The position numbers and the translations under genes are program-made. Positions 16,168 through 20,477 of a DNA stretch of 20,477 nt are shown here, piece by piece; position 1 is the stretch's first letter; each line of letters starts with the position of its first letter. The stretch spans positions 1-20,477 of the IMG/VR virus record IMGVR_UViG_3300024264_001398; one strand, given 5' to 3'. The notes beneath the pieces were generated by a model. The model was not told where the DNA came from. It made no database searches and saw only the letters and a list, made by a program, of their open reading frames with translations. The DNA is from a virus.

Positions 16168-17307
16168 ATGGATCAAAGAATACATTCTATTCTCGATAAA
16201 GAAGTAGATAGACAATCAAGTACTATCGAACTTATTGCAAGTGAAAACTTTGCAAGTAAAAGTGTAATGGCACTGTCAGGCAGTGTGTTTACTAACAAGT
16301 ATGCAGAAGGTTATCCAGGCAAGCGTTACTACAATGGTTGCGATCATATGGATGAAATTGAAACACTAGCAATTGACCAACTAAAAGAATTGTATGGTTG
16401 TGAGTTTGCTAATGTACAACCACACTGCGGAGCAAATGCTAACACAGCAGTATATCAAGCATTTCTAAAACCAGGTGATAAAATACTTGGAATGGACTTA
16501 GCTAGTGGAGGACACTTGTCACATGGTAGTCCGCCAAATATCTCAGGCAAGATTTACGAAGCACATACATATGGTGTAAGAGAAGATGGGTGGATAGATT
16601 ATCCAGCAATTATGGTACAAGCAAAAGAAGTACAACCTAAGATGATTGTTGCCGGAGCAAGTGCATATCCACGTAGTATTGATTGGAGTATGTTTAGGGC
16701 TATTGCAGATAGTGTAGGTGCATTGTTGTTAGTAGACATGGCACACTATTCAGGACTAATTGCAGGTAATGCATATCCTAGTCCGTTGCCATATGCAGAC
16801 ATAGTAACAAGTACTACACACAAGACTCTTAGAGGCCCACGCGGTGGTATTATACTATGGAATAATCCGGACTATTCGAAACGTATCAATAGTGCTATTT
16901 TTCCAGGTACACAAGGCGGCCCGTTGATGCATATTATTGCAGCCAAAGCACAGTGCTTTATAGAAGCAAACACAGCAGAGTTTAAGGAATATAGCGCCAA
17001 TGTAGTACAAAATGCTAAAGCTATGTGTGACGTGCTTAGACAGCGTGATATAAGCGTACAGACAGGCGGTACTGACTCACATATTATTCTAATGGATTTA
17101 AGTGACAGCAAGCACAGTGGACGTGAAGCCGCAGACTTGTTGGAAGAGAATGGCATTACTGTAAACAAAAATGGTGTGCCAAATGATCCAAGGTCGTTTG
17201 TAGAGACAAGCGGAATACGTTTAGGTACTGCCGCTGAAACTACTCGTGGACACGACGAGATGTGGTTTAGACAACTCGCACACAGGATTGCTGATATTCT
17301 TGAATGA
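16168..17307 (+). CDS. glyA: Serine hydroxymethyltransferase
   Basis: SHMT is a PLP enzyme that converts serine and tetrahydrofolate to glycine and 5,10-methylene-THF. The 379 residues match the family along their length: IELIASENFAS (20-30), TNKYAEGYPGKRYYNGCDH (42-60), GGHLSHGSP (114-122), and VDMAHYSGL with Asp190 and His193. The PLP-binding lysine is Lys219 in STTHKTLRGPRGG. FPGTQGGPLMH and TVNKNGVPND follow. It is about 40 residues shorter than E. coli GlyA, mainly by shorter loops and C-terminus, with no catalytic motif lost. In a phage the methylene-THF would feed thymidylate synthesis, complementing the RNR genes in the window; that link is inference. It starts immediately after the membrane protein and overlaps the next gene by four bases (ATGA). 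Confidence 0.95.
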   Translation: MDQRIHSILDKEVDRQSSTIELIASENFASKSVMALSGSVFTNKYAEGYPGKRYYNGCDHMDEIETLAIDQLKELYGCEFANVQPHCGANANTAVYQAFLKPGDKILGMDLASGGHLSHGSPPNISGKIYEAHTYGVREDGWIDYPAIMVQAKEVQPKMIVAGASAYPRSIDWSMFRAIADSVGALLLVDMAHYSGLIAGNAYPSPLPYADIVTSTTHKTLRGPRGGIILWNNPDYSKRINSAIFPGTQGGPLMHIIAAKAQCFIEANTAEFKEYSANVVQNAKAMCDVLRQRDISVQTGGTDSHIILMDLSDSKHSGREAADLLEENGITVNKNGVPNDPRSFVETSGIRLGTAAETTRGHDEMWFRQLAHRIADILE

Positions 17308-17576
17308 GGTATTACTTAGGATCATGCGAATATAAATGGAAACATGCTGAAACTGATCTAGAATCAATATGGGTACAAAGAGAAGTAACCGTTGAAGTTT
17401 ATAAACTAATTGAAGAAAACGACTGGGAGTGGGTTTGGTTACGATCAAATAGCCAAACTCTCCCAGGCGATGTATATTGCCGTTGTGATATCTATGTAGA
17501 AATACCAGACTCTAAACAAGCAACGTATTTTGTACTTAAATATCCGCAAGCAAAACTAACGGAGAAGATAATATGA
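17304..17576 (+). CDS. Hypothetical protein, 90 residues
   Basis: This gene overlaps the SHMT stop (ATGA) and the next gene's start (ATGATG). The protein is aromatic-rich (NDWEWVWLRSNSQTLPGD), soluble by appearance, with two cysteines (YCRCDIYVEI). The family is not recognised. Its position in a run of tightly overlapped small genes is typical of phage accessory genes. Confidence 0.6.
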   Translation: MRYYLGSCEYKWKHAETDLESIWVQREVTVEVYKLIEENDWEWVWLRSNSQTLPGDVYCRCDIYVEIPDSKQATYFVLKYPQAKLTEKII

Positions 17577-17806
17577 TGTGGGTAGATTATAACATAGATC
17601 AAGTGGGTAATAACTTTAGAGTTGTAGGTGATTGGCCCGGAGAAGTAATGGGCGAAATGAAAGATGGGACAAAGAAAGAAAGTGTTCTATATAGGCCCGG
17701 AGATGTATTCATTGTAAACGAAGGCGGCTGGTTAGTTAAATCAGATGAATTATCAGCAATGATATTAAAGCACGATACAAAAAAGGCAGCAAACAATGAA
17801 GTGTAA
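17573..17806 (+). CDS. Hypothetical small beta-rich protein, 77 residues
   Basis: Two in-frame ATGs (17573 and 17576) are possible starts. The protein has short beta strands (FRVVGDWPGEVMGEM, then LYRPGDVFIVNEGGWLVKSD) and a basic C-terminus, suggesting a small barrel fold. No family is recognised. It overlaps the next gene by 11 bases. Confidence 0.6.
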   Translation: MMWVDYNIDQVGNNFRVVGDWPGEVMGEMKDGTKKESVLYRPGDVFIVNEGGWLVKSDELSAMILKHDTKKAANNEV

Positions 17807-18119
17807 ACAAGGTGACTTAGCAGTAATCAAATGGTCAGTGAATCCACAAAACGTAGGCCGTATTGTAAAAGTAGCAGAACTAATTGGACATTTTGAAAAA
17901 GGTACACATTTTCATTTTAATGGAATAATGTGTCAGGCTGCTGTTACTGATAATTATTGGTGGATCGAAGCTGATGATCTAAATATTATGCTTGGACCAT
18001 CACCTCGTGCATATATTGCAGATACTTGGTTAGAACCAATTAAACCTAAAAAAGACGAAGGCTTAACTGCTGAAGAAATAGAAGACAGAAAGTTTGCTAT
18101 GGACTTAATCTTAGGTTGA
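17796..18119 (+). CDS. Hypothetical protein with SH3/KOW-like N-terminus, 107 residues
   Basis: The opening (MKCKQGDLAVIKWSVNPQNV, then GRIVKVAELIGHF) has the G-D-x-A-x-I and G-R-I-V-K-V spacing of SH3/KOW-like beta barrels, a pattern frequent in small phage proteins. WWIEADDLN follows, and the C-terminus is charged and helical. Its TGA stop (18117-18119) lies inside the -35 box of the tmRNA promoter. Function unknown. Confidence 0.65.
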   Translation: MKCKQGDLAVIKWSVNPQNVGRIVKVAELIGHFEKGTHFHFNGIMCQAAVTDNYWWIEADDLNIMLGPSPRAYIADTWLEPIKPKKDEGLTAEEIEDRKFAMDLILG

Positions 18120-18146
18120 CAATCAGTAAAAAAGGCTGTATAAATA
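18116..18146 (+). promoter_or_regulatory. Composite promoter of the tmRNA gene
   Basis: TTGACA (18116-18121), a 17-base spacer and TATAAA (18139-18144) make a near-consensus sigma70 promoter. The -10 box extends into TATAAATA (18139-18146) followed by C, identical to the T4 late promoter consensus. The same site could therefore serve host sigma70 early and a phage late sigma factor later. Predicted initiation is near 18151. Confidence 0.8.
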
Positions 18147-18150
18147 CAAC

Positions 18151-18400
18151 TGTAACGTTGAAGCAATTCAAACGACGAGCTGGACCCGGGGGCGGTACCC
18201 GGCAGCTCCACCAAGTATACATTTAATGAGTGTATAGTTGATGGGGCTGAACTAGGATCGACAGGCGGATTAGTAGAAGAGTGGAGTTGCCCGGATGTAA
18301 GCTCGGTTAACGCGAACAAACTTAATAATTGCAAACGCGAATTATTCATTAGCAGCTTAGGCTGTTACGAGGTAGTTAGGCCTTGTTACCAAACATAGCA
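18151..18400 (+). ncRNA. ssrA: Circularly permuted (two-piece) tmRNA gene
   Basis: The acceptor piece comes first, as in alphaproteobacteria. It ends with CAGCTCC (18203-18209) and an encoded ACCA (18210-18213). A T-arm of CCGGG/CCCGG closes a seven-base loop that lacks the usual TTC. After a 29-base spacer (18214-18242) the coding piece begins GGGGCTG (18243-18249), which pairs with CAGCTCC over seven bases (one G-U). TAGGATCGACAGG follows, like the tmRNA 5' consensus. The tag frame is most likely 18331-18357, reading ANANYSLAA before TAG (18358-18360). With the charged alanine this gives AANANYSLAA, close to E. coli AANDENYALAA, and the GCAAACG...TTAGCAGCTTA DNA also matches. A TTGAA/GCAA/TTCAA hairpin lies in the acceptor piece. 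The ends 18151 and 18400 are approximate. The role is rescue of stalled ribosomes and tagging of nascent proteins, with host SmpB. Confidence 0.93.
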
Positions 18401-18402
18401 GG

Positions 18403-18429
18403 AAAAGGCACTTCGGTGTCTTTTCTTTT
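18403..18429 (+). terminator. Intrinsic terminator after tmRNA
   Basis: AAAAGGCAC (18403-18411), a TTCG tetraloop and GTGTCTTTT (18416-18424) form a nine-base-pair stem followed by CTTTT. This is a clear Rho-independent terminator isolating the tmRNA transcript from the permease gene. Confidence 0.85.
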
Positions 18430-18437
18430 GAGTCCGG

Positions 18438-18471
18438 TTGACAAATTACAAATAGTTTCGTACAATAAATA
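18438..18471 (+). promoter_or_regulatory. Composite promoter of the PiT-like permease gene
   Basis: TTGACA (18438-18443), a 17-base spacer and TACAAT (18461-18466) form a near-consensus sigma70 promoter. AATAAATA (18464-18471), a match to the NATAAATA late motif, overlaps its -10 box. No Pho-box-like direct repeat was recognised upstream. Confidence 0.75.
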
Positions 18472-18474
18472 AAT

Positions 18475-18525
18475 GGTAGGCAACGTCGAGCCTACCTATT
18501 ATGTGAGCGCCGTGGACAAGACGGC
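18475..18525 (+). promoter_or_regulatory. Structured 5' leader of the PiT-like permease gene
   Basis: Two hairpins fill the leader. The first is GGTAGGC (18475-18481), an eight-base loop and GCCTACC (18490-18496). The second is GCCGT (18509-18513), a seven-base loop and ACGGC (18521-18525). The ribosome binding site (AGAGGAGA, 18530-18537) follows five bases after the second stem. Transcription would begin about at the first hairpin. This could be an mRNA-stabilising 5' stem or a regulatory RNA; I do not match it to a known riboswitch class. Confidence 0.5.
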
Positions 18526-18542
18526 AAGCAGAGGAGAAACTA

Positions 18543-19502
18543 ATGGACGCACTCACCTTATGGAGCCTAGTCGGGTTCCTATTCGCAGCATATGCTGTGA
18601 TTGCAAATGATTCAGTACAAACGCTCGGTACATGGATGGCATCAAATAACGAGCGATTCAAGTATACAACATTATGGGGAGCGGCAAGTGCAGTGTTACT
18701 TGCAACACTCTGGTATGGTTGGTATACAAACGGCGGTGACATCAGTTACGGTCGACTTAATAAAATACCATGGGAAGAAATACAATGGTATCATGCAGCC
18801 GCTCCAGGCATACTTGTATTATTAACAAGACTTGGTGTCCCGGTATCAACATCCTTTCTAGTGTTGAGTGCTTTTGCAAGTACTTTTGTGCTAGAAAAGA
18901 TGTTGATGAAGAGCATCATGGGCTACGGTATTGCGGCAATGTTCGCATACGGAGTATGGTATGTAGTTAGTAGAACACTTGATGAAGGTGTAGCAGTACA
19001 AGAGAAGAACAAAAACTATTGGCGCATAGCACAGTGGTTTGCAACAGGAGGCTTGTGGTGGACTTGGTTGTCACATGACATGGCTAACATTGCAGTGTTC
19101 CTTCCAAGACAAGTACCTGTGGATCTAATGGTGTTGATTAGTTTTGTATTTGTAGGAGGCTTGTTCTTTATGTTTAGAGAACGAGGCGGCAAGATACAAA
19201 ATATTGTACTAGAAAAACATAACACTCGTTATGTAAGAAGTGCAACGCTAATTGACTTGTTCTATTGGATGTGTTTGTACTTCTTTAAAGAACTAAACGA
19301 TATACCTATGTCAACAACTTGGGTGTTCGTCGGTATGTTAGCTGGACGTGAACTTGCTATTGCACAGTTTACAGGCAAACATAAATTTAAAAGTGTGTTT
19401 CCATTAGTTGGAAGAGACTTTATGAAAATGATGATAGGACTTGGAGCAAGTGTTGCCCTTGTACTGTTAATCCATTACGTTATTGTTCCTAACGGACTTT
19501 AA
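18543..19502 (+). CDS. PiT-family permease (probable inorganic phosphate transporter)
   Basis: This 319-residue polytopic membrane protein shows the internal duplication of the PiT family. The first half has ANDSVQTLGT (21-30) and VPVSTSF (99-105). The second half has WLSHDMANIAV (175-185) and IPMSTTWVFVGMLAGRE (254-270). These correspond to the paired 'GxNDxAN' and 'PxSTTH' signatures of PitA-type transporters. About eight to ten hydrophobic segments are visible. It is shorter than E. coli PitA (about 500 residues) because the long central loop is missing. PiT proteins move phosphate with H+ or Na+; some members (CysP) carry sulfate, so the substrate is not certain. It has its own promoter, structured leader, strong ribosome binding site and terminator, and is next to a porin-like gene. 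In a phage it would be an auxiliary nutrient-uptake gene. Confidence 0.82.
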   Translation: MDALTLWSLVGFLFAAYAVIANDSVQTLGTWMASNNERFKYTTLWGAASAVLLATLWYGWYTNGGDISYGRLNKIPWEEIQWYHAAAPGILVLLTRLGVPVSTSFLVLSAFASTFVLEKMLMKSIMGYGIAAMFAYGVWYVVSRTLDEGVAVQEKNKNYWRIAQWFATGGLWWTWLSHDMANIAVFLPRQVPVDLMVLISFVFVGGLFFMFRERGGKIQNIVLEKHNTRYVRSATLIDLFYWMCLYFFKELNDIPMSTTWVFVGMLAGRELAIAQFTGKHKFKSVFPLVGRDFMKMMIGLGASVALVLLIHYVIVPNGL

Positions 19503-19520
19503 TATCTAGCTAATCGACGT

Positions 19521-19553
19521 AAGAGTGTTGCTGAAAAGTGACACTCTTTTCTC
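19521..19553 (+). terminator. Intrinsic terminator after the PiT-like gene
   Basis: AAGAGTGT (19521-19528), a 12-base loop and ACACTCTT (19541-19548) form an eight-base-pair stem followed by TTCTC. It ends the permease transcript about 20 bases after its stop codon. Confidence 0.7.
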
Positions 19554-19603
19554 TTGGCAGCTCATTCTTGCACAAAAAGAGTGCGCATTAGATAACTAAT
19601 AGT

Positions 19604-19672
19604 GTGAAGCAAAACATTCCCACCCCAAAGCTCACATAGAAAAAAATAATATAATAATATAAGGAAGTAATA
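19604..19672 (+). promoter_or_regulatory. Leader region of the porin-like gene
   Basis: GTGAAGC (19604-19610) can pair with GCTCAC (19630-19635) with one bulged A, enclosing a C-rich loop. TATAAT (19650-19655) sits in an A/T-only stretch, but no good -35 box lies 17 bases upstream and it is close to the start codon, so promoter status is uncertain. AAGGAAG (19661-19667) is the ribosome binding site for the ATG at 19673. Confidence 0.35.
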
Positions 19673-20477
19673 ATGCGTATTCTCGCGATAGCAATGGTTG
19701 CCGCAATGGCAACGACTTCAGCAATGGCTGAAGAAACAGTAACAAAAACACAGGCTCCAGTAGGGCTAGTATTATCAGGTGCAGTAAACTTAGACTTTGC
19801 TGAAACAGCCGCAGGTAAAACAGCAGGCGTAATGGGTATCGAACTAGACGTTGATGCAGGTTCTTTAGCAACTGTTGACCTAGACTTTAAAGCAACAGAC
19901 GGTAATGCTCTAACACTGGACACATGGACAGTAGGAACTACAATCGGTGCAGTAGGTTTAGCATTTGGTGATGACAACGGTCTATTACCAGAAACAGGTG
20001 CAAATGCATCAGCTGACGGAACATTAGCAAAACCAGCAATGACAGAATCATTAGCATTGTCTTTTGGTGGTGCAAGTGTAGCAGTAGGCTTAACTGACTG
20101 GACAACAGACGTATCAGAAGTAAGTAACCTACAAGGTGCATACACAGTAGACGCAGGTATTGTAGACGTAACAGCAAGTGCTGACTACAACCGTACAAGC
20201 GAAAACACTGTACTAGGTGCAGAAGTTGCTGGACTAGACTTAGGTATGGTAACAGCAGGCGGTATGGCAACATACGACACAGATGCAGAAGATTGGGCTT
20301 TTGAAGGTTCAGTAGCAACTGGCGGCTTATCAGCATACATCAACGGTTCAGATGATAACAGACTACAGCACGTAGGTGGTGAGTATGTATTAAACTATGC
20401 AGGTGCAGAACTAAGTGCAGGTGTTGATTATGACACAGACGCAAAAGACTGGACACCAACAGCAGGTTTAGCATTTA
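19673..20477 (+). CDS. Porin-like outer-membrane beta-barrel protein, 3'-truncated
   Basis: The frame is open from the ATG at 19673 to the right edge (268 codons). The N-terminus is a typical Sec signal peptide: MRILAIAMVAAMATTSAMA with likely cleavage before EETVTK. The mature part consists of alternating hydrophobic/polar strands of 8-12 residues with Gly, Asp, Asn and Thr-rich turns (GVMGIELDVDAGSLATVDLD, then GAVGLAFGDD, then VAVGLTDW, then ISAYINGSDD-like stretches). This is the signature of a Gram-negative beta-barrel such as a general porin. It is acidic, without cysteines in the visible part. It lies beside the PiT-like permease, suggesting a paired outer/inner membrane uptake route. 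Alternatives are a host-derived receptor decoy or superinfection-exclusion protein. No closing C-terminal Phe is visible because of the truncation. Confidence 0.75.
   Translation, partial: MRILAIAMVAAMATTSAMAEETVTKTQAPVGLVLSGAVNLDFAETAAGKTAGVMGIELDVDAGSLATVDLDFKATDGNALTLDTWTVGTTIGAVGLAFGDDNGLLPETGANASADGTLAKPAMTESLALSFGGASVAVGLTDWTTDVSEVSNLQGAYTVDAGIVDVTASADYNRTSENTVLGAEVAGLDLGMVTAGGMATYDTDAEDWAFEGSVATGGLSAYINGSDDNRLQHVGGEYVLNYAGAELSAGVDYDTDAKDWTPTAGLAF

Noticed and set aside
17954-18349. 131-codon minus-strand frame across the tmRNA
   Set aside because: It runs antisense through the end of a plus-strand gene and the acceptor and coding pieces of the tmRNA; low-complexity Ser-rich product and no upstream signals.
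18120-18440. tRNA gene suggested by the CCA end and tRNA-like arms
   Set aside because: The tRNA-like halves are joined through a permuted acceptor stem with no anticodon arm and are linked to a tag reading frame, so this is tmRNA and not a tRNA.
19588-20145. 185-codon open frame on the minus strand opposite the porin-like gene
   Set aside because: It is a shadow of the codon bias (gca, gta, aca) of the plus-strand gene, with no ribosome binding site, and a Ser/Ala/Val/Pro-rich composition typical of antisense readings.
1-20477. CRISPR array, insertion sequence or integrase/att site
   Set aside because: No regularly spaced short repeats, transposase-like frame or terminal inverted repeats were seen; the only repeats are in-frame fibre repeats.
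1-20477. Bacterial chromosome origin of the window
   Set aside because: glyA, nfuA, ssrA, a PiT permease and a porin could be bacterial, but the tightly packed one-strand layout, two fibre genes, PAAR tip protein, many small hypotheticals and NATAAATA motifs on the same contig fit a T4-like phage better. A chimeric assembly at the far right cannot be fully excluded.

Overview
This window looks like part of the genome of a large T4-like (myovirus-type) tailed phage, probably marine and infecting an alphaproteobacterium. Supporting signs are dense, almost entirely plus-strand genes with one- or four-base start/stop overlaps. There is also a class Ia ribonucleotide reductase–glutaredoxin block, very large tail-fibre genes, a PAAR spike-tip protein, and NATAAATA motifs like the late promoters of T4-like phages. 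A tmRNA gene in the circularly permuted (two-piece) layout typical of alphaproteobacteria points to the host group. The host assignment is inference; no terminase, capsid or sheath gene lies inside the window.

Layout from left to right. Positions 1-697 hold the end of an acidic protein whose frame appears to continue, through a dnaX-like -1 frameshift signal, into a conserved-looking basic C-terminal part. Positions 701-1746 hold a sigma70-type promoter, an Nfu/NifU-type Fe-S scaffold gene and a PD-(D/E)XK exonuclease gene. Positions 1742-3937 hold a late promoter motif, a beta-helix tail fibre/spike gene and a hypothetical gene. Positions 3988-7701 are nrdA, nrdB and glutaredoxin. Positions 7716-8103 carry two small genes, one of only 30 codons. 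Positions 8123-15713 are a structural block: a small protein, a 2108-residue fibre with two kinds of internal repeat, and a PAAR protein fused to a CHAP-like peptidoglycan hydrolase domain.

Positions 15782-18119 carry a small basic protein, a small membrane protein, serine hydroxymethyltransferase and three small hypothetical proteins. Positions 18116-18428 are the permuted tmRNA gene with its own promoter and terminator. Positions 18438-19502 carry a promoter, a structured leader and a PiT-family (phosphate permease-like) gene. Positions 19521-20477 carry a terminator and then a secreted, porin-like outer-membrane protein that runs off the right edge.

How the genes may work together: RNR with glutaredoxin, and SHMT making methylene-tetrahydrofolate, would feed dNTP and dTMP synthesis during infection. 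Nfu may sustain host Fe-S enzymes. The PiT-like permease next to a porin-like protein suggests a two-membrane nutrient (perhaps phosphate) uptake cassette. The tmRNA would recycle stalled ribosomes or tag proteins. Near-consensus sigma70 promoters precede metabolic or RNA genes (nfu, nrdB, tmRNA, pit), while two structural blocks have NATAAATA only. The tmRNA and pit promoters carry both signals superimposed.
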